Positions 18,250 through 31,815 of a DNA stretch of 64,000 nucleotides are shown piece by piece (position 1 is the stretch's first letter; each line of letters begins with the position of its first letter). The position numbers and the translations under genes are program-made. The DNA is taken from assembly GCF_900187365.1 (NCBI RefSeq), contig NZ_FYDG01000002.1, positions 434,001 through 498,000 of the forward strand. Direction: 5' to 3'. Source of the DNA: Rhodoblastus acidophilus. Its GTDB lineage: Bacteria > Pseudomonadota > Alphaproteobacteria > Rhizobiales > Beijerinckiaceae. The notes under the pieces are model-generated. The model was not told where the DNA came from, searched no databases, and worked only from the letters and a program-made list of their open reading frames with translations.

Positions 18250-18320
18250 TCCGCCCGCCCAATGTCGCCGCTGACGCCGCAGCTTACGGAACGACATTTG
18301 AACAGGCCGTTAAGCGCGGC

Positions 18321-20090
18321 TCACAGCGCCGGGGCCGGCGCGGCCGCCATGAACTGCGCCCGCGCCAGCGCCGCGAAGCGCCCGCCGCGCGCCACCAGCT
18401 CGTCAAAACTCCCGGCCTCGACGATCCGGCCCTGCTCGAACACCAGAATGCGGCTCGCGCCGCGAATGGTGGCGAGCCGATGCGCGATGACGAAAGTGGT
18501 GCGCCCCTTGGTGGCCGCCTCCAGCGCCGCCTGCAACTGCTTTTCGGTGGCGGCGTCGAGCGCGGAGGTGGCCTCGTCGAACACCATGATCGGCGGGTCC
18601 TTCAGCAAGGCGCGCGCGATGGAGACGCGCTGGCGCTCGCCCCCCGACAGCGACCGTCCGCGCTCCCCGACCAGGGTTTTCACGCCGTCCGTCTGGCGCG
18701 AAACGAAGTCGCTGGCCTGCGCCCGTTGCAGCGCCCGCGCGATCTCCTCGGGCGAGGCGTCGAGCTTGCCGACCCGCAGGTTTTCCTCGATCGAGCGGGC
18801 GAACAGCATCGGCTCCTGAAACACCACGCCGATGTTGCGGCGCAGCGCCGACAGTTTCATGTCGCGAATGTCGATCCCGTCGATGCGGATGGCGCCGGAA
18901 TTGGGGTCCATGGCGCGGTGCAGCAGGCTGAGAGTGGTGGACTTGCCCGAGCCGGTCGACCCCACCAGCGCCACCGTCTCGCCCGGCTTGACCGTGAACG
19001 AAACGTCATTGACGGCCATCCGCCGGGAATCGTAGGCGAAGCAGACATGGTCGAACGTCACCTCGCCGCGCAGCCGGCCGGGGTCGAGCGCGCCCGGCTT
19101 GTCGGCGATGGCGGGCGAGGTGTCCATGATCTCGAAGAATTCGCGGATCTTCGGCGCCTGCATGAACAGGTTGTTGATGAAGCCGACCACGCCTTCGAGC
19201 TTGGCGATCAGCATGGTGGCGAAATTCATGAAGGTGACGATCTCGCCGATGCTGGCGAGCTTGTGCAGGTGCAGCCAGACGCCGACGAGGAAGATGCCCA
19301 CCAGCGACAAGGTGGAGGCGGCGCGCGTCGCCACCGCCGCCAGCGCCCACCACGACAGGACCGGCATTTGCGCGGTCAGGATCAGCCGGATGATGTCATG
19401 CAGCCCGCGCGATTCGTTCTCGATGCGGGTGAAGGACTGGATCACCGGGAGATTGCCGAGCACGTCCGAGGCGCGCTCCGCCAGCTGGGCGTTATAGACC
19501 TCGACATGGGCCTGCAGGCCATGGGTGCGGCGAATGACGAAAGTGGTGAGCGCGCCGAACAGCGCCACCAGGATCACGAGAATCAGGCCGAGCCGCCAGT
19601 TGAGAAACAGCGTGGTCGGCAACAGCACGAACAGGGCGACCAGCGAGGCGCAATTCTCGCGAAAGAACGACAGCCAGATCATGAACATGCCGCCGGAGGC
19701 GTCGAGCATGACCTTCAACAGCCGGCCGGAATGGGTGGCGGTGTGGAAACTCAGCGGCAGGCCGAGAATATGATCGAAATAATCGGCCATCGCGCCGAGG
19801 CGGCGGCGATGCGACAGGCGGTCGGAATGCAGCGCCACCGTCACGGCGGCGACGATGGAGAACAGGCCGAAGCCGACCCAGGCGGCGATCAGCGGCTGCA
19901 GGGTCAGCCAGGTGTCGCGCTTGCCATGCGCGTCGAGCCGGGTCATCGCGTCGATGATGCGCCCGAACAGGACGGGTTCGACGAATTGCGCCCCGGCCAG
20001 CGCCAGATTGGCGAGCACCAGCACGATCGCGAGGTTTTTCTCCGGCGCGAGCTGGCGCAGGATGCGGGCGTAAACCTTGAGGATCGACAT
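18321..20090 (-). CDS. ABC exporter, NdvA/ChvA-like (cyclic beta-glucan type)
   Basis: A 589-residue half-transporter with an N-terminal six-segment permease domain and a C-terminal ATPase: Walker A VGSTGSGKST, Q-loop VFQEPMLFARSIEENL, signature SLSGGERQR, Walker B IMVFDEATSALD and the H-loop VIAHRLATIR. The N-terminus MSILKVYARILRQLAPEKN and the whole permease resemble NdvA/ChvA, which export cyclic beta-1,2-glucan to the periplasm in rhizobia. ATG 20090 matches family starts. A GTG at 20135 overlapping the upstream stop (GTGA) would add 15 residues. No glucan synthase (ndvB) is in the window, so the substrate is inferred. Confidence 0.82.
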   Translation of the reverse strand: MSILKVYARILRQLAPEKNLAIVLVLANLALAGAQFVEPVLFGRIIDAMTRLDAHGKRDTWLTLQPLIAAWVGFGLFSIVAAVTVALHSDRLSHRRRLGAMADYFDHILGLPLSFHTATHSGRLLKVMLDASGGMFMIWLSFFRENCASLVALFVLLPTTLFLNWRLGLILVILVALFGALTTFVIRRTHGLQAHVEVYNAQLAERASDVLGNLPVIQSFTRIENESRGLHDIIRLILTAQMPVLSWWALAAVATRAASTLSLVGIFLVGVWLHLHKLASIGEIVTFMNFATMLIAKLEGVVGFINNLFMQAPKIREFFEIMDTSPAIADKPGALDPGRLRGEVTFDHVCFAYDSRRMAVNDVSFTVKPGETVALVGSTGSGKSTTLSLLHRAMDPNSGAIRIDGIDIRDMKLSALRRNIGVVFQEPMLFARSIEENLRVGKLDASPEEIARALQRAQASDFVSRQTDGVKTLVGERGRSLSGGERQRVSIARALLKDPPIMVFDEATSALDAATEKQLQAALEAATKGRTTFVIAHRLATIRGASRILVFEQGRIVEAGSFDELVARGGRFAALARAQFMAAAPAPAL

Positions 20091-20131
20091 GACATTCAAC
20101 CCGTCGCGTTCGAGAGCGGCCTCGCCGCGGC

Positions 20132-21088
20132 TCACGAAGGCCGCAACAATTGCTCGCCGGGGATAAAAGCGTCGAAAGCCGCCCAGAATTTGGCGCGAAT
20201 CTCCGCCCGCTCCATCAAAATCTCATGACGGGCGCCGGGCAGCACCACACAGAGCGCGTTTTTCAGCCGTTTGGCCAGATTCTCCACCGCCGGGGTCGAG
20301 ACCAGCCGCTCGTCGCCCGCCGCCAGCATCAGCACGGGAACTTTTATGCGCTCGGCGTAGCCCGGTTCGGCGAGGCGATCCATCAGTTGATAGGCGGCGT
20401 GAACCCAGCCCACGGTCGGCTCGCCGATGCGCAGGCGCGGACAGGCCGCCACGATCCGCGCCGTGCGCTCGAAGCGGGCGCGGTCGGCGCTGAGAATATT
20501 ACCCTCGAATCGTTTCTCGCACAGCATTTTCGAGCCGCCGCCGGGGATGAAGGCGCGCGACAGGCCCGCGGCGACGAAGGCGCTGGCCAGCAGCCGGGCG
20601 TAATCCGAGCCGGGAAAACCATACAGCCCGAGCATGGGCGCGGTGGCCGCCACCCGCGCGAAGGGCGAGCCGTCGCGCGCCGCCGCGTGATCGAACAGGG
20701 CCGCCGCGCCCATCGAATGGGCCAGCGCGAACCAGGGTCGGGGCGCGTCGGGTCCCAGAACCTGCTCGACCAAAGCGTCGAGATCGTGGCGGTAATCGGT
20801 GGAATGGACGACATGCCCCTTGGCCGGATTGGGCAGCAGGCGCGGCGACAGCCCCTGTCCGCGCCAATCGAACGCCACCACGAAATAATTGCGTCCCAGC
20901 AGTTCGCCGATCAGCTCGTAATATTTCTCGATGAATTCCGAGCGCCCCTGCACGATGACCACGGTTCCCAGCGGCTTAGCCTCCGGCCGCCAGTAAGCGG
21001 CGCGCAAAAGGGCGCCGTCGCGCGCGCGCAGGCGCACGATATGGGCGCCGGGCGGGCAGGGATTGGCGGGCGTGTCGAACAGTTCCAT
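20132..21088 (-). CDS. Alpha/beta hydrolase, lysophospholipase-like
   Basis: A 318-residue serine hydrolase of the monoacylglycerol lipase/PldB group. Features are VVIVQGRSEFIEKYYE (HG-like oxyanion region), FDWRGQGLSPR, the nucleophile elbow ALAHSMGAAALFDHAA, an Asp in LMLAAGDERLVS and the C-terminal His in LPGARHEILMER. The ATG at 21088 is preferred (family-like start MELFDTPANPCPPG, with AGAGAG upstream). The frame stays open to 21232. It lies directly before the NdvA-like gene and probably shares its transcript. The physiological substrate is unknown. Confidence 0.82.
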   Translation of the reverse strand: MELFDTPANPCPPGAHIVRLRARDGALLRAAYWRPEAKPLGTVVIVQGRSEFIEKYYELIGELLGRNYFVVAFDWRGQGLSPRLLPNPAKGHVVHSTDYRHDLDALVEQVLGPDAPRPWFALAHSMGAAALFDHAAARDGSPFARVAATAPMLGLYGFPGSDYARLLASAFVAAGLSRAFIPGGGSKMLCEKRFEGNILSADRARFERTARIVAACPRLRIGEPTVGWVHAAYQLMDRLAEPGYAERIKVPVLMLAAGDERLVSTPAVENLAKRLKNALCVVLPGARHEILMERAEIRAKFWAAFDAFIPGEQLLRPS

Positions 21089-21126
21089 GAGCGCTCTCTT
21101 TTTTTCACCATATCGCGCAGGTTCGT

Positions 21127-21154
21127 CTTGAAAAGCGGTTTCGCGCTCCCAAAT
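21127..21154 (+). promoter_or_regulatory. Candidate RpoH (heat-shock sigma) promoter
   Basis: CTTG (21127-21130, extended CTTGAA) is followed after 17 bases by CCCAAAT (21148-21154). This is close to the alphaproteobacterial RpoH consensus CTTG-N17-CYTATNT, with a strong -35 and an imperfect -10. It reads toward the small heat-shock gene and would give a leader of about 95 bases containing the folded element described next. The assignment rests on motif similarity and on the nature of the gene it precedes. Confidence 0.5.
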
Positions 21155-21184
21155 CCAATCTGCGCGGGCCGTAACGGACGCGCC

Positions 21185-21261
21185 CCGGATCGGGTCGAAA
21201 GACCGGCCCGGCCGGAAATGACGTCGCTTCAACCATGTCGCTCAATGGAGGATATGACATG
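21185..21261 (+). promoter_or_regulatory. Candidate RNA thermometer (ROSE-like leader) of the sHSP gene
   Basis: The leader can fold into two hairpins. The upstream one has a GGTC-GAAA-GACC core flanked by complementary CCGG segments. The second is anchored by CATGTC (21234-21239) pairing with GACATG (21256-21261), which includes the start codon. Inside it CTC (21241-21243) can pair with GAG of the ribosome-binding site GGAGG (21247-21251). Masking of the ribosome site and start codon in a weak stem is the defining layout of ROSE-type thermometers, common before small heat-shock genes in Rhizobiales. I did not find a full ROSE consensus. Confidence 0.45.
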
Positions 21262-21720
21262 CGCACTTTCGATCTGTCTCCCCTTTATCGCTCCACCATC
21301 GGTTTCGACCGGCTGTTTTCGCTGCTCGACCAGAGCGCCGGCGCCGAGGCGCCCGCCGCCTATCCCCCCTATAATATCGAGCGCACCGGCGAGAACGCCT
21401 ATCGCCTGACCCTCGCGGTGGCCGGCTTCGCCGAGACCGAGCTGTCGATCGAATCGCGTGAGAACACGCTGACGATCAAGGGCGGCAAGGACGCCAATCC
21501 CGAAGCCGAGGCGCGTGAAATGCTTTATCAGGGCATCGCCGCCCGCGCCTTCGAGCGCCGGTTCCAGCTCGCCGACCATGTGCAGGTCACAGGCGCGCGG
21601 CTTGAAAACGGGCTGCTCCACGTCGATCTCGTGCGCGAGATTCCCGAAGCTCAGCGCCCGCGCCAAATTCCGATCGGCAAAGCCGGCCCCCGGGTCGTGG
21701 ACGCGTCCAAGGCGGCTTAA
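21259..21720 (+). CDS. Small heat-shock protein, Hsp20/IbpA class
   Basis: A 153-residue alpha-crystallin-domain holdase. The N-terminal LSPLYRSTIGFDRLFSLLD is the class A (IbpA-like) opening. The crystallin domain (about 38-125) has YNIERTGENAYRLTLAVAGF, LTIKGGK and the C-terminal GLLHVDLVREIPE, followed by an I-x-I-type motif (RQIPIG). It binds unfolded proteins under heat stress. The ATG at 21259 follows GGAGG by seven bases. The gene stands alone between divergent and convergent neighbours, with its own promoter and terminator. Confidence 0.92.
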   Translation: MRTFDLSPLYRSTIGFDRLFSLLDQSAGAEAPAAYPPYNIERTGENAYRLTLAVAGFAETELSIESRENTLTIKGGKDANPEAEAREMLYQGIAARAFERRFQLADHVQVTGARLENGLLHVDLVREIPEAQRPRQIPIGKAGPRVVDASKAA

Positions 21721-21784
21721 ACTCCTTCTCTCTCCTCGCGGGAGAAAAGGACGCGCCCGAAGGGCGAGACGGACGATGGGTTCA

Positions 21785-21814
21785 ACGGGCGCGAATTTCG
21801 CGCCCGTTTCTATT
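21785..21814 (+). terminator. Rho-independent terminator after the sHSP gene
   Basis: ACGGGCGCG (21785-21793) and CGCGCCCGT (21799-21807) form a perfect 9-bp GC-rich stem with a 5-base loop, followed by the T-rich tail TTTCTATT. It lies about 65 bases after the hsp20 stop and just beyond the end of the convergent proline-rich gene. The T-tail supports termination on the plus strand. The stem may also help on the minus strand. Confidence 0.75.
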
Positions 21815-22460
21815 GCGGCAGCTTATCCACCTTCGGCGCGCCCGGCTGCGGCCTCAGCGGCTTGATCGGGCTCAGGGCGGAATCGGCGTTGGACCTGGCT
21901 TCCGGCCGCGGCGGCGGCGGCTCGATGACCACGGCCTCCTCATCGACGGGCGGCGGGGGCGGCGGCGCCTCGGCCATCTTGGGCGGCGGCGGCGGCATCA
22001 CCTCCTCGGGCGGGGCCATCGGCGGCGCGACGCCGAGCCGGTCGGCGTCGAGCGGACCGGCCGGATGGACCGGCGGCCCCAACGGCGGCGGCGGCGGAGC
22101 CTCCGCATTGATGCGCGGGCGCGGCCGGTCGGGCGCGGCGCGCGCCAGCGTCACCGACAGCACTTCCCCGGTCGCCGCGTCCAAAGTGAACCGGCGCTCG
22201 GCGCCCGAGGCGTCGCGGCCATAGGCGATGATCTCCCGCCCGCGCAGGCGCGGCTTGCCGACGATGCGCGCGCCCTCGCGGCGCAGAATGACGCGAGCCT
22301 GATAGGCGGGCAACACGACCTGCGGGGGCGGCGGGTCCGGCGGGCTGAAGAAGAATTTAAAGTAGGGGCCGGTGTCGATGTCCATGGCCTGCGCCGGCGC
22401 CCCGGCCAGCAGCAGGACCAGGGCCGCAAATCCGGCTTGCGTCAACCCAAGGCGCGACAT
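21810..22460 (-). CDS. Proline-rich secreted protein of unknown function
   Basis: A 216-residue protein with a signal peptide (AGFAALVLLLAGAPAQA, likely cleaved after AQA). A conserved-looking domain at about 40-115 follows (VVLPAYQARVILRREGARIVGKPRLRGREIIAY...TGEVLSVTLA), which resembles a PepSY-like strand pattern. The tail is about 100 residues of proline runs (PPPPPLGPP, PPPPPKMAEAPPPPPP). The ATG at 22460 has GAAAGGGA upstream. Location is probably periplasmic, where proline-rich tails often span or bind cell wall. I cannot name a family. Confidence 0.7.
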   Translation of the reverse strand: MSRLGLTQAGFAALVLLLAGAPAQAMDIDTGPYFKFFFSPPDPPPPQVVLPAYQARVILRREGARIVGKPRLRGREIIAYGRDASGAERRFTLDAATGEVLSVTLARAAPDRPRPRINAEAPPPPPLGPPVHPAGPLDADRLGVAPPMAPPEEVMPPPPPKMAEAPPPPPPVDEEAVVIEPPPPRPEARSNADSALSPIKPLRPQPGAPKVDKLPQ

Positions 22461-22762
22461 CGTGTCCCTTTCGTCAGGCGCGAGCCGAGACGGCCGCGGT
22501 TTCCTATGCCCGCCAAAGGCTAGATCCCGATCCTGCCGCGAGCCTTGCGTGGCGAAATGCGCCGCCTTGTGGCGTGAAATCGCATTGAAATCTTGGGAAC
22601 CCTGTATATAGACGGGTTGTGCGGCCGAACCAATTCTGGCAATGTCGCGCGCCGCTAAATAGGACAGCCTTACTGACCATTCAGCGCTCCGCAAGGCGCG
22701 GACGGTGGCGGACTGGCCCCGCCAGGCAATGGTTTTCGCAGCAACGGGCAGGATGAACGGGC
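22461..22762. other. Intergenic region before gltB
   Basis: About 300 bases between the divergent secreted-protein gene and gltB. It contains TTGAAA (22585-22590) and TATATA (22605-22610), but their 14-base spacing is too short for a standard promoter, so I do not assert one. No sigma-54 element, riboswitch or small gene is evident. The gltBD promoter should nonetheless lie here. Confidence 0.5.
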
Positions 22763-27529
<4,767 letters not shown>

Positions 27530-27530
27530 G

Positions 27531-28943
27531 ATGGGCAAGGTTACCGGTTTTCTGGAAATCGACCGGCAGGACCGCGGCTACAAGCCGGCCGCCGACCGCA
27601 TCCGCCATTATTCGGAATTCGTGATTCCGCTGTCCGAACAAGGCACGCGCGAGCAGGCCTCGCGCTGCATGAACTGCGGCATCCCGTTCTGCCACAACGG
27701 CTGCCCGGTGAATAACCAGATCCCCGACTGGAACGATCTGGTCTATCGCGGCGATTGGGAAGATGCGGCGCGCAACCTGCATTCCACCAACAATTTCCCC
27801 GAGTTCACCGGCCGCATCTGCCCCGCGCCCTGCGAGGCGGCCTGCACGCTGAATCTCGAGGACACGCCGGTCACCATCAAGACGGTGGAATGCGCCATCG
27901 TCGACCGCGCCTGGGAAAGCGGTTTCATCAAGCCCGAACCGGCCGAGACGAAGACCGGCAAGAAGGTCGCCGTCATCGGCTCCGGCCCCGCCGGTCTGGC
28001 GGCGGCGCAACAGCTCGCCCGCGCCGGCCATGACGTCCATGTCTATGAGAAAAACGCCAAGGCCGGCGGCCTGATGCGTTACGGCATCCCCGACTTCAAG
28101 CTGGAAAAGGGCTTGATCGACCGCCGCGTCGCGCAGATGGAAGCCGAAGGCGTGACCTTCCATTACGACGCGCATATCGGCGTCTCCATTCCCGCCAAGG
28201 AGATCCTGGACGGCCATGACGCGGTGATCCTGTCCGGCGGATCGGAAAACCCGCGCGACCTGCCGGTTCCCGGCCGCGATCTCGCTGGCGTCCATTTCGC
28301 CATGGAGTTCCTGCCGCAGCAGAACCGCCGCGTGTCGCGCGAGCGGCTCGCCAACGACCCGATCCTGGCCTCCGGCAAGCATGTGGTGGTGATCGGCGGC
28401 GGCGACACCGGCTCCGACTGTATCGGCACCTCCGTGCGCCAGGGCGCGCTGTCGGTGACCCAGCTCGAAATCATGCCGAAGCCGCCCGTCAAGGAAGACA
28501 AGCTGACGACCTGGCCGTATTGGCCGCTGAAGCTGCGCACGTCCTCCTCGCATCTGGAAGGCGCCGATCGCGATTTCGGCGTGATGACCAAGGCGTTTGT
28601 CGGCGACACCGGCGTCAAGGCGCTGAAATGCGTGCGCGTCGACGGCAAGTTCCAGGAAATCCCCGGCAGCGAATTCGAGCTGCGCGCGGATCTGGTGCTG
28701 CTGGCCATGGGCTTCGTCAGCCCGGTCAAGGAAGGGCTGCTGGAACAGCTCGGCGTGACGCTCGACCGGCGCGGCAACGTGCAGGCCGATACGACCGGCT
28801 ACCGCACCAGCGTCGACAAGGTGTTCGCCGCCGGCGACATGCGCCGGGGACAATCGCTGGTGGTTTGGGCCATCCGCGAGGGCAGGCAGGCCGCCCGCGC
28901 GGTAGACCTGTTCCTGATGGGCGCCAGCGACCTGCCCCGTTGA
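27531..28943 (+). CDS. gltD: Glutamate synthase (NADPH) small subunit
   Basis: A 470-residue GOGAT beta subunit. It carries two N-terminal cysteine clusters for 4Fe-4S centres ([14 protein letters not shown] and CPAPCEAAC), an FAD-binding Rossmann motif [21 protein letters not shown] and an NADPH-binding motif [13 protein letters not shown]. It oxidises NADPH and passes electrons to the FMN and 3Fe-4S of GltB. The ATG is one base after the gltB stop with GGAG upstream. Its stop TGA overlaps the TTG start of the nitroreductase gene. Confidence 0.95.
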   Translation: MGKVTGFLEIDRQDRGYKPAADRIRHYSEFVIPLSEQGTREQASRCMNCGIPFCHNGCPVNNQIPDWNDLVYRGDWEDAARNLHSTNNFPEFTGRICPAPCEAACTLNLEDTPVTIKTVECAIVDRAWESGFIKPEPAETKTGKKVAVIGSGPAGLAAAQQLARAGHDVHVYEKNAKAGGLMRYGIPDFKLEKGLIDRRVAQMEAEGVTFHYDAHIGVSIPAKEILDGHDAVILSGGSENPRDLPVPGRDLAGVHFAMEFLPQQNRRVSRERLANDPILASGKHVVVIGGGDTGSDCIGTSVRQGALSVTQLEIMPKPPVKEDKLTTWPYWPLKLRTSSSHLEGADRDFGVMTKAFVGDTGVKALKCVRVDGKFQEIPGSEFELRADLVLLAMGFVSPVKEGLLEQLGVTLDRRGNVQADTTGYRTSVDKVFAAGDMRRGQSLVVWAIREGRQAARAVDLFLMGASDLPR

Positions 28944-30463
28944 AGGCGCTCGCCTATCACCAACGCACCAAGCACGGGTTCGGCGGCTTCGCCGCCAGCC
29001 CGGACACGCTCGATTGGGACGCGCAGCCCAACCCCTTTCGAGAATTTGCGGGCGCGGAAAAGATCGACCTCGATCTCGCGCCGCTGAACTGCCAATCCAG
29101 CCCTTTTTCGCGCGCCGGTCTCGGCGCGTTGCTGCATCTGGGCTTCGGTCTCTCGGCCTGGAAAAGTTTCGGGCCGGATCGCTGGGCTTTGCGCTGCAAT
29201 CCCTCCAGCGGCAATCTGCACCCGACCGAAGCTTATATTCTCAGCGAGAATTTTTCCGGCGTCGCCGACGGGCTGCATCATTATCTCAGCCGCGACCACG
29301 TCCTTGAAAAGCGCCGCGCCGATCCGGCCCACGCCGGCCCGGCCCGCCTGTGGATCGGCCTGTCGTCCATTCACTGGCGCGAAGCCTGGAAATATGGCGA
29401 GCGCGCCTTCCGCTATTGCCAGCTCGATCTCGGCCACGCCCTGGGCGCGTTGTCCTATGCCGCGCAAACACTGGGTTTTCGCGCGAAGCTCGTGGACGGC
29501 GTCGACAGCGCGCAACTGGCGCGCCTTCTCGGCCTCGATCGCACAGAGGATTTCGGCGCCGCCGAGCGCGAGGACGCCGACGCGCTGGTGGAAATTTTCG
29601 CCAGCGCGGGCGAGCCGTCGGCGCCCGCCGCCAAAACCGGAGTTTGGTCCGGCGCCGCCAATATGCTGGACGCCAAGCCGATGTATCGCTGGCCCGTCAT
29701 CGACGATGTCACACAGGCGACGCTCGGCGGCAGCGCAGGCGCCGAAAATTTCATCGCACAGGCCCGCGCGCCTGCGGAAAAAATCACCGCCGACCTGATT
29801 CTGCAGCGGCGCAGCGCCCAGGCGTTCAACCCGAAGCATCGGATGACGCCGCAGGATTTCTTCGACGTTCTCGCCGCGCTGGCGCCGCAAAACCCTCCCT
29901 TCGACCTCTGGGGCTTCGCGCCGCGCATCCACCCGCTGCTGTTCGTCCACCGCGTCGAGGGCCTGCCGCAAGGCCTCTACGCCCTGCCCCGCAGCGCCGA
30001 GGGCGAGGCTTTGTTGCGCAAGAATTTTTCCGGCGATTTCGTCTGGCGCAAAGTTTTGGGCGCGCCCGACTCGCTGCCGCTCTACCTGCTGAAGGAGATG
30101 GACGCGCGCGGTCTGGCGCGGCGGCTGTTCTGCAACCAGGGGATCGGCGGCGATTCGTCGTTCGGCGTCGCCATGCTGGCCGAGTTTGGACCGCTGGTCG
30201 AAGCCAATCCCTGGCGCTACCGGCAATTGCACTGGGAAGCCGGCCTGATCGGACAAGCCCTTTATCTCGAAGCCGAGCGCGTAAACCTGCGCGGCACGGG
30301 GATCGGCTGCTATTTCGACGACGAGACCCATGCCCTGTTCGGCCTGAGCGGCCCAGACCTGCAAAGCCTCTACCATTTCACGGTCGGCCTGCCCTATGTC
30401 GATGCGCGGCTCGCCACCGAACCCGCCTATCCGAACAAAGTGCGCCCGGAGCGTTTCGCATGA
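28940..30463 (+). CDS. SagB/ThcOx-type nitroreductase with two nitroreductase-like halves
   Basis: A 507-residue FMN flavoprotein of the nitroreductase superfamily. The N-terminal half contains [15 protein letters not shown], the SagB/ThcOx FMN-binding signature, and [20 protein letters not shown]. The C-terminal half repeats the fold ([56 protein letters not shown]). I chose TTG at 28940 because it overlaps the gltD stop (TTGA). No ATG exists upstream of the conserved region. SagB proteins oxidise azolines in peptide maturation, but no precursor peptide or YcaO gene is nearby, so a redox role linked to gltBD is only an inference. Confidence 0.8.
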   Translation: MKALAYHQRTKHGFGGFAASPDTLDWDAQPNPFREFAGAEKIDLDLAPLNCQSSPFSRAGLGALLHLGFGLSAWKSFGPDRWALRCNPSSGNLHPTEAYILSENFSGVADGLHHYLSRDHVLEKRRADPAHAGPARLWIGLSSIHWREAWKYGERAFRYCQLDLGHALGALSYAAQTLGFRAKLVDGVDSAQLARLLGLDRTEDFGAAEREDADALVEIFASAGEPSAPAAKTGVWSGAANMLDAKPMYRWPVIDDVTQATLGGSAGAENFIAQARAPAEKITADLILQRRSAQAFNPKHRMTPQDFFDVLAALAPQNPPFDLWGFAPRIHPLLFVHRVEGLPQGLYALPRSAEGEALLRKNFSGDFVWRKVLGAPDSLPLYLLKEMDARGLARRLFCNQGIGGDSSFGVAMLAEFGPLVEANPWRYRQLHWEAGLIGQALYLEAERVNLRGTGIGCYFDDETHALFGLSGPDLQSLYHFTVGLPYVDARLATEPAYPNKVRPERFA

Positions 30464-30903
30464 CGCTCGAAGACTGGCTGCGCGCCGAAAATTTCGCAAA
30501 CCTGTCCGCCCGCGACGCCAACCAATCGACGCCGCTGATGCGCGCCGCGCAAAAAGGCGATCTCGCCATGGCGAAAGAGATTTTGGCGGCGGGCGCCGAC
30601 ATCGCCGCGCTCAACGTCGACGGCAACAACGCCCTTTGGCTGGCCTGTTTCGGCGAAAATCTCGCGCTGCTCGACCTGCTGATCGAGGCGGGCGCCGACG
30701 TCAACCATGCCAATTGCAATGGCGCGACCGCGCTGATGTTCGCGGCCTCGTCGTCGCGCACGGCGGTGGTGGCGCATTTGTTGAAGCGCGGCGCCGATCT
30801 CGCGGCCGAAACGCCGGACGGTTTTTCGGCGCTGGACATGGCGGGCGACGCCGAAATTTTGCACATGCTGCGCGCGGCGCGCCAAAAGGCGCGCCGCGGC
30901 TGA
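30460..30903 (+). CDS. Ankyrin repeat protein
   Basis: A 147-residue protein with about four ankyrin repeats: QSTPLMRAAQKGDLAMAKEILAAGADI, NNALWLACFGENLALLDLLIEAGADV, GATALMFAASSSRTAVVAHLLKRGADL and a shorter C-terminal one. There is no signal peptide, so it is likely cytosolic and binds a partner protein. The ATG at 30460 overlaps the nitroreductase stop (ATGA). The two are therefore probably made together, which makes the nitroreductase the first candidate partner. Confidence 0.85.
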   Translation: MTLEDWLRAENFANLSARDANQSTPLMRAAQKGDLAMAKEILAAGADIAALNVDGNNALWLACFGENLALLDLLIEAGADVNHANCNGATALMFAASSSRTAVVAHLLKRGADLAAETPDGFSALDMAGDAEILHMLRAARQKARRG

Positions 30904-31253
30904 TCACCGCTGCGGCACGATGACGAGCCGCTCGACCAGTTCGCCGCCCTTCAAATGGGTCTCGACGATCTCGTCAACATCCTCCGGGGTTTTCGGCGCG
31001 TACCAGACGCCTTCGGGATAGACCACCATCAGCGGTCCCGCGCGGCAGAAGCCGAGGCAGCCGGCGGCGGTGAACCCGACCTCGCCGATCCCTTCGGCTT
31101 CCAGCTTGCGCGACAAACGATCCCACAGCGGCTGGGCGCCCTGCGATCCGCAGGAGCCGCGCGGATGACCCGGCGGGCGCTGGGTGTAGCAGGCGAACAC
31201 ATGCCGCTTGTAAACCTGCGGCACGTCGGCGAAGGCCGGGGCGACGTGGACGT

Positions 31254-31257
<4 letters not shown>
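30904..31257 (-). CDS. Thioredoxin-like 2Fe-2S ferredoxin
   Basis: A 117-residue ferredoxin of the thioredoxin-fold (Shethna/NuoE-like) type. The four candidate ligands are the Cys in HVFACYTQRPPGHPRGSCGS (two cysteines) and in AAGCLGFCRAGP (two cysteines, C-x3-C), the family pattern. It is a small cytosolic electron carrier. The ATG at 31257 overlaps the grxD stop region by 4 bases, so it is expressed with that gene. Proximity to the nif accessory genes suggests a role in Fe-S or nitrogenase electron supply, which is inference. Confidence 0.85.
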
Positions 31258-31589
<332 letters not shown>

Positions 31590-31632
31590 GAAATGACCTC
31601 TTGGCTGAACGCGGCCGGGCGGATGGCCGCGT

Positions 31633-31646
31633 TTGATCTGGATCAA
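31633..31646. promoter_or_regulatory. FixK/FNR-type box (TTGAT-N4-ATCAA)
   Basis: A perfect palindrome, TTGAT-CTGG-ATCAA, lies in the divergent interval between grxD and the suf-linked helical-repeat gene. It matches the half-sites of FNR/FixK regulators that respond to low oxygen. Its centre is about 50 bases upstream of the grxD start and 176 bases upstream of the plus-strand gene. No clear -10 lies at the class II distance on either strand, so the direction of control is unresolved. Confidence 0.65.
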
Positions 31647-31767
31647 AGCAAATTTGGGACCACGCCATTGTTCCCTCTTCGCGTGCGCGGGGAGAGGGAA
31701 CCTGCCCCGTCGCTATTTTGCGTCGCAACATCGACAGGGGGCCGTGTCCGAAACCCGACGCGAGCCC

Positions 31768-31783
31768 CGGCCCCGGACTTGCA
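31768..31783 (+). promoter_or_regulatory. Candidate sigma-54 promoter before the helical-repeat/suf genes
   Basis: CGGC with GG at 31769-31770 and TTGCA with GC at 31781-31782 give the invariant GG-N10-GC spacing of -24/-12 promoters. The predicted start is near 31794, 22 bases before the ATG at 31816. No perfect NifA site (TGT-N10-ACA) is seen in the right window upstream. In GC-rich DNA such matches can arise by chance, so confidence is moderate. Confidence 0.45.
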
Positions 31784-31815
31784 CCCGACAGCCCGAGAAA
31801 TCACGGAGTTCGCCC

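Noticed and set aside
21823-21831. DnaA-box-like TTATCCACC
   Set aside because: A single near-match inside the coding end of the proline-rich gene, with no cluster of boxes or AT-rich element.
22585-22610. TTGAAA and TATATA before gltB as a promoter
   Set aside because: The 14-base spacing is too short for sigma-70 recognition.
31745-31760. NifA-like site TGT-N10-ACG
   Set aside because: One base off consensus and only about 10 bases from the -24 element, too close for an activator site.
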